64,000 bases of DNA, taken from contig JADJHZ010000009.1 of assembly GCA_016707205.1 (NCBI GenBank), positions 62,001-126,000 on the forward strand. The letters are read 5' to 3'. The notes under the pieces were generated by a model that saw only the letters and a list, made by a program, of their open reading frames with translations, was not told where the DNA came from and ran no database searches. Origin of the DNA: Haliscomenobacter sp. (lineage in GTDB: Bacteria > Bacteroidota > Bacteroidia > Chitinophagales > Saprospiraceae). Shown one piece after another: positions 53,013-62,717 of this stretch; position 1 is the stretch's first letter, and each line of letters starts with the position of its first letter. The position numbers and the translations under genes were made by a program.

Positions 53013-54377
53013 TTATTTCCCCGCTTCCCGGGCTTTCTTCTCCCGGATCATGCTCTTTCCGATTCGGAAACTCTGCACCAGCGGGATCGCCGAAGGACAT
53101 ACGTAGGAGCAGGAAGCGCACTCAAAGCAATCCATGACATTCAGGGCTTCCATCTCGTCCCATAGTTTACTTTTGGCCATCGCCCCCATACGCGCCGGAT
53201 TCAGGAAGATGGGGCATGCGTCGACGCAACGCCCGCAGCGGATACAGTTGTAGGTATCCAGGTCTTGAACTTCTCTGTCCGTCAGCAAGAGGATTCCGGA
53301 AGTACCCTTCACCACCGGCACATCCAGCGTCTTCTGGGAAACGCCCATCATAGGCCCTCCCAAAAGAATGCGGACCGTTTTCGACGTTAATCCGCCGCAA
53401 TATTCCACTACTTCCCGCATTGGCGTTCCGATAGGGACGAGCACGTTGGCAGCACGTTTCACAGCCGTTCCGGTAACGGTGACCACCCTTTCGATGAGGG
53501 GTTTACCCTGGCGAAAATACTGAGACAAGGCCGCAATGGTTCCAACGTTCGTTACCAAAGCCCCTAAATCGATGGGTAATTTCCCGGAAGGAACCTCTTC
53601 GCCCAAAATAGCAGAGATCATCATCTTCTCCGCCCCCTGGGGATACTTGACCTGGAGCGGGATCACCTCAACCGCAAAATGCATCTCCTCAGCGGTTTGC
53701 CGCAGCGCCTTCACCGCGTCCGCCTTATTGGCTTCCACTCCGATAATAATTCGCTCGGCCTGGACAAAATGCTGTAAAATCCTGGTTCCGTCCAGCAAAT
53801 CCCTGGTATATTCCAGCATCACCCGGTGGTCGGCTGTAAGGAATGGCTCGCATTCGCAGCCATTGAGCATCAGGTACTTGCAGGTCTTATCTTTAGGAAT
53901 GGAAAATTTAACATGCGCCGGGAAAGCGGCGCCACCCAGTCCGACGATCCCTGCCCACTGCACGGCTTTCAGGAATTCTCCAACGGAAATGGACTCCGGG
54001 TCCGGAATGGGGGTTTCCGCCATCCGCTGAGGAGAATACGGATCGGTCTTGATCCGAATACCCGGCGCCATCTGACCATTCGGTTGATCTACCAGCCCTA
54101 CGCTCACCACCGTACCATCCACCGGGCTATGCAATGCCACCGATACAAAACTCGCCGGTTCAGCGATCAATTCTCCCCTTCGCACCTCCTGCCCTTTGCG
54201 GACGATCGCCTTGGAAGGCGCCCCGAGGTGCTGGGAAAGGGGCAGCGTATACATTTCAACGAAAGGCATGCGCTCAATAGCGCAATGGTCCGACAACTCC
54301 TTGTATTCTTCCGGGTGTACGCCATGCCGAAACGTCAGCAGGCGCTCATTCAGCCCGTGTTTTTTCCCAAAGATCAT
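53013..54377 (-). CDS. rnfC: Electron transport subunit RnfC
   Basis: 454 residues. The flavin/NADH-binding block IVGLGGAAFPAHVKF is followed by two ferredoxin-type motifs near the C-terminus (CIRCGRCVDACPIFLNP and CFECASCSYVCPSAIP). RnfC is the cytoplasmic NADH/ferredoxin-facing arm. Its ATG overlaps the stop of the PFOR-like gene (ATGA), tying the two together in translation. Confidence 0.95.
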   Translation of the reverse strand: MIFGKKHGLNERLLTFRHGVHPEEYKELSDHCAIERMPFVEMYTLPLSQHLGAPSKAIVRKGQEVRRGELIAEPASFVSVALHSPVDGTVVSVGLVDQPNGQMAPGIRIKTDPYSPQRMAETPIPDPESISVGEFLKAVQWAGIVGLGGAAFPAHVKFSIPKDKTCKYLMLNGCECEPFLTADHRVMLEYTRDLLDGTRILQHFVQAERIIIGVEANKADAVKALRQTAEEMHFAVEVIPLQVKYPQGAEKMMISAILGEEVPSGKLPIDLGALVTNVGTIAALSQYFRQGKPLIERVVTVTGTAVKRAANVLVPIGTPMREVVEYCGGLTSKTVRILLGGPMMGVSQKTLDVPVVKGTSGILLLTDREVQDLDTYNCIRCGRCVDACPIFLNPARMGAMAKSKLWDEMEALNVMDCFECASCSYVCPSAIPLVQSFRIGKSMIREKKAREAGK

Positions 54378-57300
54378 GCCTGGTTCTTCATTTTTGACAA
54401 CGCGATCAATTTATCCCTCAACTTGACCTTCACCTCGCCCATCCATTTTTCCTGTTCCTCTTTTAACCCCGTTTCATGTGCTTCCCGCATGGAGGCGAGT
54501 TCCGCCGAATGCTTTGCCAGAAGCGCCTGCTCCAGGCTTTCGCTATGCGCGCTCTGGAACAGCGCCTGAATGCCCGCCATTTCCTTCCACGTTTTCCACT
54601 GAAGTCCAACGGTCCTGGTCAATTCAAGAACCCGGGAAGATGGAATCCAGGAGGTAAATCCGAGCGGCGCCAACGTTTCGGTTACGACGACCGGGACTTT
54701 GCCCTTAAGGGCCGCCGGTTCGCTTTCCAGATAGAAACGGACAGGTACTGCATATCCGGACGACTCGGTCCAAAGGGTAAATTCCCCTTCCCAATCCGGC
54801 AAGGCGCGAAGCCAATCGGCATAAGAAAGGAAATACGTCAGCGGCTCAGCAGGCTGCACACCCGGCAAAGGAATACTGGAACCTACCCAATCGGCTTCCG
54901 CTTGTGGGTTGCCGTCAAGGGAAAGGCCTGCCGCCAGGTAGGTAGAAGCCTTTTCCGGGCGGAAGGTCAGGAATGGGAATGCCCGCGTATGCAGCGCCGT
55001 TCTGGCTTGATCTTCCTCCACCCCATCGGTTCCAAAAGGAGCCAACAGCCGAAGGAATGCCGGGACAGGGCCCTGAAGTCCTTCCAGCAACCCGGGGTAC
55101 AAATGCTTGGGGTCTGCCATACTCGATTGCAGAATAAATGTCTTCCGCATGGCCAGCGTCGCTTGCAGGGAAGCAAACCCGGTATCCGGATTGGCTGTTC
55201 CGGGGTCTAAAAAGACTACTTTTACCGGCCAATCCTTGGCAAACAACTCCGGCAACCGAACGGCCAAACCGCTTTGCATCGCTTCTGGTCCAACGAAAAG
55301 AATTAAAGGCGGAAACGCCTCTTTTTCTTCCGTTTCCAGGTTTTCCCATGCCAACGCGGCTAATTCAGGGTTGTGTAGGGAGGGCTGATACTTGCCTTGT
55401 GCCTCCAGTTTGCCTCGGCGAATCAGCCGGACATTATCCAGCCAGTGCCGCATTTGTCCCGCGATCAATCCCAACGCGGCGTCTGCCGGTAACCCATGTT
55501 GCCAAAGCGCAACCGGAGCGGCAAAATGATTGTAGGGATAACGGCCTGGCCAGGAAGCTTCATTCAACCCAACCGCCAGGGTGTATTTAGCGCGCCCGGG
55601 GCCGGAAGGGCCTTCTTTCAAAAGCCACTCCAGATCCCGAAGGTCGCGGATCATCTGCATTTGACGCTGCAACGTTTGGGTATCTACCCGGCTCAGGTGT
55701 TCGCCTTCGCCCAGCTTGCCCAGAAGCGCATCCAGGGGCAATTTATCGCCATGCAGGTTTTCCAGGGCATGCTCCAACTGGCTGAATTCCTTCTTTGGCA
55801 GCGCATCGCTCAACGACTGATGCACCTTGGCCGTCAGTTGATCAACCGCTTCCCGGATGGATTTAAGCTGTTGTTGATAAGCAGGTTGGCGGCTTTCCTC
55901 TGCTACGGCACAAACCAGATGCACCATAGATTTAAATTCCGTTCCCTGGCCCGCCGGCTGCCCGCCGGCAAGGGAAGCATATACCTCCCGTTGCAGATAC
56001 AGCGCCTGGATCGGGTTTTGCCCGGGAATTTCCATCAGCCGCTGAACGGTTTCCCTGGGCGTATCCGGTAATTGCTCCCAGAGCGCGAAGCGGCGGCTTT
56101 CCTCGTCGCGGAGCGTTTGGTTCGCAGGCCTCATGACCAGGGCTTCGTCCGGACAAACAGCGGTGCACGCCCCACACCCATTGCAGGCTTGCGGATCGAT
56201 AGCGATGCCAAATACGAGGCCGGACCCTTTTTCTGCCGCCTCCGCCTGATGGAACAATTCGTCGCTAAACACCGCCGGAAAGTCGCTCAAGATCGCTTCC
56301 AGGCGTTCGATATCTCGTTGGGCTTGTTCCAGTTTTTCCCCTTCCAATTTCATTTGAGCGTTCACCCGGCCGAAAGCCGCTTCCACTATAACCGGTAAGT
56401 CTGCGGGCTCATCCGGAGCATCCGCTACCGATTGCGCGCAAATCTTGGCGAGGTTTTTGATCATCGGAGTCAGGGAACTCAGCGGTTGGCCTCGTTTTGA
56501 AGACACATCCGCCGCTCCTTTGATCAGCGATTCCATGTTCATCGCTGCCGAAGAAATCGCGGAATGCGGACATACAGAGACACACGCTCCGCAAGCCGTA
56601 CAGGCATTTTGCAGAAAAACCGGAATTTGCTCCCGGGCTGATCCCCAGTCTGCCAGGCTCGCCGACCCAGCCGGCATCAACGGAAGCGCCTGGAACGGGT
56701 CAGCAGCTACTTCGCGGGTTTCTCCGGTCTGGAAAAAATATGCCGTGTCGTTGAAAAAACGCGTCAGCCGGGCGTAGGGAGGCCCCTGGTCCCGGAAGCG
56801 CCGCACCGCCCAGGAAGGTTTGCTGGCCATCCTTTGTTGCCCCTCGGTCTTCGGGGAATCCGAATGGGCCAATCCTTCCTGGCTAATTCCAGGGTAGGCG
56901 CGTTCGATGGCCTGAAGCAGTACTTCGTGCTGTGGAGAAACCGATTTAGCACGGGAAAAAGCTGTTCCCAGCACCAGAGATTGCTTTACCGTACCTCCCT
57001 TGCGGAGGTGCTGCACCGCCAGGAGCAAATCCTGTTGATCCGGAGATCCGGCGGTTTTTGCAGTGAAAACCGCCGTTCCGCCCCCAGGTTTGGCATGCGT
57101 CTCAACGGTCTTTTGGATCTGCCGATGCAACCAATCGCTGCCCCCAGGCTCGAGAACGAGCAGGGATTTGGCTTGCCGAAGGGCTTGAGCTACTTCCTTT
57201 CCGGGAAATGGCGCCCACTGCCGGAGAGCGACCACCCCGAGGTGTTCGCCTTTTGTTTGGCGGTTCGCCGCCTCCTTCAGAGAGGTCTCCGCGTCCCAGG

Positions 57301-58126
57301 CGCCTATAGCCCAAAGATCCGGTTTTCCCGAAGCGGAGACTTCTACTCCGGAGTAAGACCGCTCCGCCGTCTTTTGGAAGACAGCAGCGGCATCGGCGAT
57401 CAATTCGGGTAAGTGCCCCCCGAAAAATCGCTGGGAGGCCAACTGCTCCTGATCTAAAAACCGGTTATCTTTTACTGCCCCGATCAAAGCGGGGAGGTCG
57501 GTATTCATCCATCTTGGAACGCGACGCCTTCTAATTCCAAACACCAGCGCTTGCGCCGGTGTCGGTGCGTCGATCAGTCCGTCGGGATCGCCCAAATATT
57601 CGGCTGCGCGCTCTTTGGAGAGCGGCTGGAAAGAAGATCCGCTATCTGAAGCAGGTTGCAGGATGACCAAAGCCGGACAGAGTGCGGCTTCCGATACGCG
57701 ACGGGCAATTAACGCGAGGTCTGCCGCTTCCTGAGGCTGACGCGCCGCAAAAGCCGCCACCCCGCCTTCGTCCAGCAAAGGAATCAGGTCGGAATAGCGG
57801 GCATCTACGAGGTAAACCAGAAACGGCAGTTTGAATCGGATAGCCGTTTGCCAAATCGTTCGTTCCTTCAGAAAAGCCTCTCCGGTCATCCATACAGAAG
57901 CCCGGATTCCAGAGAGCGCCAACCCGGCGGCATACCCGAGTCCGCCGTTGTTCCTGATTAGCCTTTTCCTTCCAAAAAAGTTAACCGGTTCCCCTGCCGC
58001 TTCTTCAAATGAACCGGACCACCCTTCCCCGGCAACGGATTCCACCGAGCGGATGGCCCTGGCTAATGCCTCGTATTCCTTTGCAATACTTTTGATCATA
58101 ACTCCTGTTTTATTCCGCCCCTGCAT
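54374..58126 (-). CDS. PFOR-like multidomain iron-sulfur protein without recognisable catalytic motifs
   Basis: A 1250-residue protein collinear with pyruvate:ferredoxin oxidoreductase. An N-terminal POR_N-like domain (about 20-190) and domain II (270-330, LWAIGAWDAETSLKEA) are followed not by a normal gamma domain but quickly by two 4Fe-4S motifs with Cys at 509/512/515/519 and 648/651/654/658. A C-terminal TPP-like fold (about 935-1060) and a coiled-coil tail follow. YPITP, the domain VI CxxC and the GDGWAYDIG-type TPP/Mg site are absent; the last region reads LILFVGPEAMQSGL. It is likely an electron carrier or scaffold rather than an enzyme. Inserted between rnfB and rnfC, overlapping rnfC by 4 bases. 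Confidence 0.78.
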   Translation of the reverse strand: MQGRNKTGVMIKSIAKEYEALARAIRSVESVAGEGWSGSFEEAAGEPVNFFGRKRLIRNNGGLGYAAGLALSGIRASVWMTGEAFLKERTIWQTAIRFKLPFLVYLVDARYSDLIPLLDEGGVAAFAARQPQEAADLALIARRVSEAALCPALVILQPASDSGSSFQPLSKERAAEYLGDPDGLIDAPTPAQALVFGIRRRRVPRWMNTDLPALIGAVKDNRFLDQEQLASQRFFGGHLPELIADAAAVFQKTAERSYSGVEVSASGKPDLWAIGAWDAETSLKEAANRQTKGEHLGVVALRQWAPFPGKEVAQALRQAKSLLVLEPGGSDWLHRQIQKTVETHAKPGGGTAVFTAKTAGSPDQQDLLLAVQHLRKGGTVKQSLVLGTAFSRAKSVSPQHEVLLQAIERAYPGISQEGLAHSDSPKTEGQQRMASKPSWAVRRFRDQGPPYARLTRFFNDTAYFFQTGETREVAADPFQALPLMPAGSASLADWGSAREQIPVFLQNACTACGACVSVCPHSAISSAAMNMESLIKGAADVSSKRGQPLSSLTPMIKNLAKICAQSVADAPDEPADLPVIVEAAFGRVNAQMKLEGEKLEQAQRDIERLEAILSDFPAVFSDELFHQAEAAEKGSGLVFGIAIDPQACNGCGACTAVCPDEALVMRPANQTLRDEESRRFALWEQLPDTPRETVQRLMEIPGQNPIQALYLQREVYASLAGGQPAGQGTEFKSMVHLVCAVAEESRQPAYQQQLKSIREAVDQLTAKVHQSLSDALPKKEFSQLEHALENLHGDKLPLDALLGKLGEGEHLSRVDTQTLQRQMQMIRDLRDLEWLLKEGPSGPGRAKYTLAVGLNEASWPGRYPYNHFAAPVALWQHGLPADAALGLIAGQMRHWLDNVRLIRRGKLEAQGKYQPSLHNPELAALAWENLETEEKEAFPPLILFVGPEAMQSGLAVRLPELFAKDWPVKVVFLDPGTANPDTGFASLQATLAMRKTFILQSSMADPKHLYPGLLEGLQGPVPAFLRLLAPFGTDGVEEDQARTALHTRAFPFLTFRPEKASTYLAAGLSLDGNPQAEADWVGSSIPLPGVQPAEPLTYFLSYADWLRALPDWEGEFTLWTESSGYAVPVRFYLESEPAALKGKVPVVVTETLAPLGFTSWIPSSRVLELTRTVGLQWKTWKEMAGIQALFQSAHSESLEQALLAKHSAELASMREAHETGLKEEQEKWMGEVKVKLRDKLIALSKMKNQA

Positions 58127-58156
58127 TTGAAAAGGCGGAGCACATCCTGGCAGCTA

Positions 58157-59113
58157 TCAATAATTTCCATACCGTTCTACCCGTCCGACGGGCAGTTCCG
58201 ATTTGACAGAATCGGCAAATTGCTGTCCTTCAATCCAGACGATCGCCTTGGTAGGACAGCGCCGGATAGCATCCGGCTTGGTTAATTCATTCAGGTCGTA
58301 ATTTACCACGGCCAGATTATTTTTGATTTCGATCACGCCGGGCAGCGAATCGGCCACGCAGCGTCCGCATGCGGTGCAGGCTACCGAGCATTTCGACTCT
58401 GCCAGATCGCCTTCCAGGAGCGATTTGCATTGAACGACGAGTTTCTGGCTTAAGGGCATGATCTCAAACAGGCTTTTGGGGCAAATCCGAACGCAATCGC
58501 CACAAGCAGTACACTTGTCGGCAATCACGGTTGGGAGGCCGTCCTCATTCATATATAAGGCGTCGAAGTTGCACACTTCGACGCAGTCTCCCAATCCCAG
58601 GCAACCCCAGGTACACGATTTGATACCTCCGGTGACGACGGATTCTCCGCGGCAGGTGCGAAGTCCGCCGCGGTAGTCGGCCAGGTTGTGGGCTTCGTTT
58701 TTTCCGCCGGCGCAAAGGAGGCGGGCCACTCGTTTTTCCTCCGCCCCTGCATCCACCCCTAAATAGTTAGCAATCCGTTCCACCCCTTCGGCCGAGCTCA
58801 CGGTGCATTTGGAAGGCGTTACGTCCCCTTTGACCAGCGCTTCGGCAAAGGCCCGGCATCCCGGCTGCCCGCAAGCGCCGCAGTTGGCATGCGGGAGCAT
58901 TTCCTCCACCTCGTCGATCCGCGGATCTTCAAAAACACGCAAGCGCTTGTAGGCAATGGCAATCACGAAGGCAAAGAACACCCCCAGACCCACCAAGATT
59001 CCTACTCCGGTAATGAATTCCTGTATCAAAACCCTAATTTTTAAGTCATTTAAACCAACTCTCTCCATAGGCGCCAAGCCGGTTTGCCTATTGGAATGGT
59101 TTGGCGCGTTCAA
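58157..59113 (-). CDS. rnfB: Electron transport subunit RnfB
   Basis: 318 residues if started at 59113; the true start may be the ATG at 59068 or a TTG at 59029, since canonical RnfB begins at IQEFITGVGILVGLG. After the TM helix, the CGACGQPGCRAFAEA four-Cys motif and three ferredoxin-type motifs follow (CTWGCLGLGDCVEVC, CTACGDCVRICP, CTACGRCVADSLPG). RnfB accepts electrons from ferredoxin. It overlaps the upstream 879-aa gene by 26 bases with the longest start. Confidence 0.92.
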   Translation of the reverse strand: MNAPNHSNRQTGLAPMERVGLNDLKIRVLIQEFITGVGILVGLGVFFAFVIAIAYKRLRVFEDPRIDEVEEMLPHANCGACGQPGCRAFAEALVKGDVTPSKCTVSSAEGVERIANYLGVDAGAEEKRVARLLCAGGKNEAHNLADYRGGLRTCRGESVVTGGIKSCTWGCLGLGDCVEVCNFDALYMNEDGLPTVIADKCTACGDCVRICPKSLFEIMPLSQKLVVQCKSLLEGDLAESKCSVACTACGRCVADSLPGVIEIKNNLAVVNYDLNELTKPDAIRRCPTKAIVWIEGQQFADSVKSELPVGRVERYGNY

Positions 59114-61727
59114 CCAGTTCTTTCAGGTCCGGATCGTCTTTTTCCCAAGGGGTTCCCGGGTGGATAATGTTCACCGGGCAGCGTTCAGCCGCTTTCACGA
59201 TGTCGGCATAGGGCCCTCCCCGGGGATTGGCGACGAAAGCCTGTTTATCGTCGTTGTATTGGAAGATCTGCCCATTGTTCTCAATGCATTCGTTACAGGA
59301 AGTACATAAGGGCGTATCGATCCAGGCATCCACTTCCATAGCCTCATCCTTTACCGGTGCTGCGGGCAGGGGCGCAGGGGCGGCATTCGCCATCGCTGCC
59401 GGTTTAGCAGCCGGTTCGGTTGGGGCTGGAGCTTTTTCTGCCTGCGCTTCGGGCGCCGGAGCGGAGGTCGCAGCCGCAGGACGGGGCCTTTCGGTGGTTT
59501 TTCCCGTAAAGCTCAAGCCTTCCAGATCCAATCCCAGCAGCGCGGAAGCCAGCTTGTCCATCGCTTCTTCCACAGCGGCAGTTTGAGCTTCGGCCAAAGC
59601 GGTTTGTTGTTCGGACCTCACCTGAGCCAGGCGCTTCTGGAAATCGCTTTCCAACTCCTTTGCCTTTTTCTCAACGGCCCGCTCAGCATGATAGCTGTGG
59701 ATACCGGCGTTTTCCTGGAGGTATTTCCAAAAGTCGAGGCGCTGCCGCACTATTTCTACCAAAGGCCAGGCTACGGCCGCTTTATGGAGATGGTTATCCT
59801 GGTCGGCAACCCAAATAAATGGCGCCTTGGAGGCATTTTCTTTTGGAGAAAGCGTCAGGAACTGGGCCAGCGGGATCAGGTCGGCATGCCAAAACCTGGG
59901 CGGAACCAGATGGAAGTGCGAAGCGAAGGCGCCCACCGCACAGGCATAATCCGCATAGGTGAAGGCAACCACTTCGGAAGCCGTTCCCGTTTTTCCGGTT
60001 TTATATTCCAGGGAATGGGTAGGCCAATTGCTTTCCGGCTCGGGATTCTGAACCAGGCTGAACCGGCTTCCCCAATTAGGTCCTTTGCCGGGATGATAGG
60101 AAACCCCTGAAAATTCGCGGCCTTCAACGGCGGCCAGCGTGTTCAGGTATCCTTTGTCTCCGGTATTGTCGCCGGCAACGCCTGCACTGGTGAGGTAGAA
60201 GAAAGCCGGCATATTGCCCACAAAACCTTCCCGAAATCCGTCCAGCAAAGCAAAGGGGTCCAAAGCCGCCGTTTGTAGCACATACGCGTTGCGATGGGCA
60301 ATAGCCAGGGCTGCAGGTTCGGGCCGGTAAGCCATTCCTTTGCCTGTGTTTCCTTGTTCGGGAAGCGCAACGATCTTCACCGGAATATTAGAAGCCAGGC
60401 ATTGGGAAAACGCTTGCAGCGAACTACCCATCAACCCTTCTGCTTCCAGAAATAAGACCACCGGCGTACAGAGGGCCATTTCTTCATCGGAGAACATCTT
60501 CCAATTGAAATGCACAAACCAATCGTCGTGAAGATCCGGCTGGTAATGGTTTTCCAGTTCCAACTGGGCGATCCGAAGGGCTTTGAGCGGTTGAGCCGCC
60601 TCGGCCATGGATTCGTCAAACAAGACTGCGGCTGCGGCGAAGACTTCCCCCGGCTCAACGACCTTTAAGGTGGCTGCACCGAACTGCTGTCCCCAGTTAA
60701 AAACCGACTTTTCGTGGAAGGTTCGGCTTAATGCCATCAGTCCGCTTTTTCCACAAAGGGAAGTTTCGGCCCCTTCCAGGACCAGAAGTACCTGCTCCAG
60801 ACGCTGAAAACGCGACTTCGAAAGGTCGGCGGCGCCTGCATCCGGAAGAACCTCAGACAGCGCGTCAAAATTGACAAAGCTGCCAGCAAAATCCAAGCCT
60901 TGTTTTAACTGTCCCGCCTCTTTGGCATCGGGAAGTTTTTGCTTTTCAATAGCGACCAGATCGCGCAAGGCAGGCAAAATGGGCCTCAGTTGGCTGCGGA
61001 GTTTTTCGGTGCGGTCCCGCTGGTTTTCTTCCAGGAATGCTGCCAGCAGGTTCAGGGGGGTATTTTGAGAGAACGGAACGACCATACCCCCGGCAGGTAG
61101 TTGCTTTTGTAACTTATTCAGATCCCCTGAGAAGACCAGCGCCTCTACCCCTTTAAGTTGAAGCTCTTTTTGGATTTCCTGGGCGGCGTCTTCCCAGAGC
61201 GGGCCGGCTTTAAAAGCCTCGCCCGCCACGCTCAGTTTGAGGCGAATAATACGTTCCAGCCTGGACAAATTGGCTTTCAGCACAGCGCCTTCATCTTCCC
61301 CAGGGGCGATGGCGCGAGCCGCATCTTCCAGAAGCATTCCAACCGTTTGGTATCCGTCGGCAGGAAAGCCAGGCATTTTAGCGTACGTTTCCTTGTCGGG
61401 TATCCAAAGCGGATACGCGGTGTGCAGCGGAGAAGCTTCCAGGTACGGAGCGAGCAAAGCCGAAGTAAACCGGACGCCTTTAGGCAGGCCGCCCCCTTTA
61501 GCAGTGCGGAAAAACGCGCGCAACACCCGCCAGTAGGCCCGCCGCTCCTCTTCGGCGGCGGAAGCCTCCTCTGCCAGGGAAAGCGGTTTCATTTTAGACT
61601 TGCGGAAGATTTCCGGCGCCAGGTCCGGATTTAAACCAACGGGCTGGGACAGCGACGCCCCTTTGCGTTCGCCTTCCCGAAGGCCTTCGCCGGAGTCCAT
61701 CCGGCTGGGAGAAGATACGTTCATCAT
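59088..61727 (-). CDS. Degenerate PFOR-type TPP-fold protein with tethered single-cluster ferredoxin
   Basis: An 879-residue protein. Residues about 310-660 are a paralogue of the C-terminal part of the 1250-aa protein (TPVVLFLEAEGLMGSS, YVLQTAALDPFALLDG; compare LILFVGPEAMQSGL, FILQSSMADPKHLYPG). A coiled coil (about 680-735) and an Ala/Pro-rich linker (about 740-797; PAAATSAPAPEAQAEKAPAP) lead to a single-cluster ferredoxin domain with Cys at 808, 811, 814 and 850. The flexible linker resembles the swinging arms of lipoyl domains. It probably shuttles electrons between KorAB and the Rnf complex. No TPP motif is intact. Confidence 0.75.
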   Translation of the reverse strand: MMNVSSPSRMDSGEGLREGERKGASLSQPVGLNPDLAPEIFRKSKMKPLSLAEEASAAEEERRAYWRVLRAFFRTAKGGGLPKGVRFTSALLAPYLEASPLHTAYPLWIPDKETYAKMPGFPADGYQTVGMLLEDAARAIAPGEDEGAVLKANLSRLERIIRLKLSVAGEAFKAGPLWEDAAQEIQKELQLKGVEALVFSGDLNKLQKQLPAGGMVVPFSQNTPLNLLAAFLEENQRDRTEKLRSQLRPILPALRDLVAIEKQKLPDAKEAGQLKQGLDFAGSFVNFDALSEVLPDAGAADLSKSRFQRLEQVLLVLEGAETSLCGKSGLMALSRTFHEKSVFNWGQQFGAATLKVVEPGEVFAAAAVLFDESMAEAAQPLKALRIAQLELENHYQPDLHDDWFVHFNWKMFSDEEMALCTPVVLFLEAEGLMGSSLQAFSQCLASNIPVKIVALPEQGNTGKGMAYRPEPAALAIAHRNAYVLQTAALDPFALLDGFREGFVGNMPAFFYLTSAGVAGDNTGDKGYLNTLAAVEGREFSGVSYHPGKGPNWGSRFSLVQNPEPESNWPTHSLEYKTGKTGTASEVVAFTYADYACAVGAFASHFHLVPPRFWHADLIPLAQFLTLSPKENASKAPFIWVADQDNHLHKAAVAWPLVEIVRQRLDFWKYLQENAGIHSYHAERAVEKKAKELESDFQKRLAQVRSEQQTALAEAQTAAVEEAMDKLASALLGLDLEGLSFTGKTTERPRPAAATSAPAPEAQAEKAPAPTEPAAKPAAMANAAPAPLPAAPVKDEAMEVDAWIDTPLCTSCNECIENNGQIFQYNDDKQAFVANPRGGPYADIVKAAERCPVNIIHPGTPWEKDDPDLKELVERAKPFQ

Positions 61728-61757
61728 GCCATTAAGTTTTCCAAAAATCCTCAGGAA

Positions 61758-62717
61758 TTACACTGCAAAACGGTCGAGTTCTGCATTGATCGCGGCCAGT
61801 TTTTTTTCGGGTGTATATCCCAGGTTGTGCGCTCCGTAGAGATCGTAGCGCAACGCGCCGGGGTCGCGATAGAACAAGCCGAGGTAAATAAAATCGTCGC
61901 TTTGAGCCAGGGCTCTGGCGGCATTGATATTGGTAGGATCGTGCAGTTTCGCATTGCGAAAAATCCGCTGGGTGGCCTCATCCGGAACAATCCCGTTGGG
62001 ATCCTGAAGCAGGCAGTAATGGTCGCGGCTGGAGGTTTTTTCTTCTGCGAGGTCCGGCAAGAACTTCGGGCAGCGCATGCTGATCTTCACAAAAGAAAAT
62101 CCTTTGTGAGCATGAGCGGCTTTGATCGTGGCATACAAGTGCCCGGGAATCCAGTCCACGGTCTGCGCGACAAAAGACGCGTTAGAAACCCCCAGGGTAG
62201 TCTGGATGGGGTCGATCGGCGGAAGGACCGATCCATAAGGGTGCGTATTGGAAACGGTGCCCATACGCGAGGTGGGTGAGGTTTGCTTTTTGGTCATCCC
62301 GTAGATTTGGTTATCAAAAAGCAGTACCGTGATATCCAGATTGTAGCGAATGGCATGGATCCAGTGCCCTGCCCCGATCGAGCAGCAATCGCCGTCGCCG
62401 GTTACGACAAACACGTGGAGGTCTGGCCTGCGAAATTTCACCCCGCTCGCTACGGGGAACGCTCTCCCGTGCAGGCCGTGAAACCCGTAAGTATCCATAT
62501 AATGCGGGAAACGGCTGGAGCAGCCGATACCCGACACGAAAACGGTTTTTTCCGGAGGGAGCTGTTCTTCAACGCACAATTTCTGTACCGCAGCCAGCAC
62601 GGCGTGATCGCCGCAACCGGGGCACCACCGCGCCTGCCCTTTTTGGTAGTCGCAGGCTTCAAAATGCTTATCTTCCAGATCCAGGTGAAATTCAGAGATT
62701 AAGGACGACATGGGCAT
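61758..62717 (-). CDS. korB: 2-oxoacid:ferredoxin oxidoreductase beta subunit
   Basis: 319 residues, matching KorB/OforB: CPGCGDHAVLAAVQKL (Cys cluster ligands), GIGCSSRFPHYM, GDGDCCSIGAGHWIHAIRYN (TPP/Mg site) and NQIYGMTKKQTSPTS. It binds thiamine diphosphate and one 4Fe-4S cluster and oxidises 2-oxoglutarate or another 2-oxoacid to an acyl-CoA. It overlaps korA by 1 base (TAATG). Confidence 0.93.
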   Translation of the reverse strand: MPMSSLISEFHLDLEDKHFEACDYQKGQARWCPGCGDHAVLAAVQKLCVEEQLPPEKTVFVSGIGCSSRFPHYMDTYGFHGLHGRAFPVASGVKFRRPDLHVFVVTGDGDCCSIGAGHWIHAIRYNLDITVLLFDNQIYGMTKKQTSPTSRMGTVSNTHPYGSVLPPIDPIQTTLGVSNASFVAQTVDWIPGHLYATIKAAHAHKGFSFVKISMRCPKFLPDLAEEKTSSRDHYCLLQDPNGIVPDEATQRIFRNAKLHDPTNINAARALAQSDDFIYLGLFYRDPGALRYDLYGAHNLGYTPEKKLAAINAELDRFAV

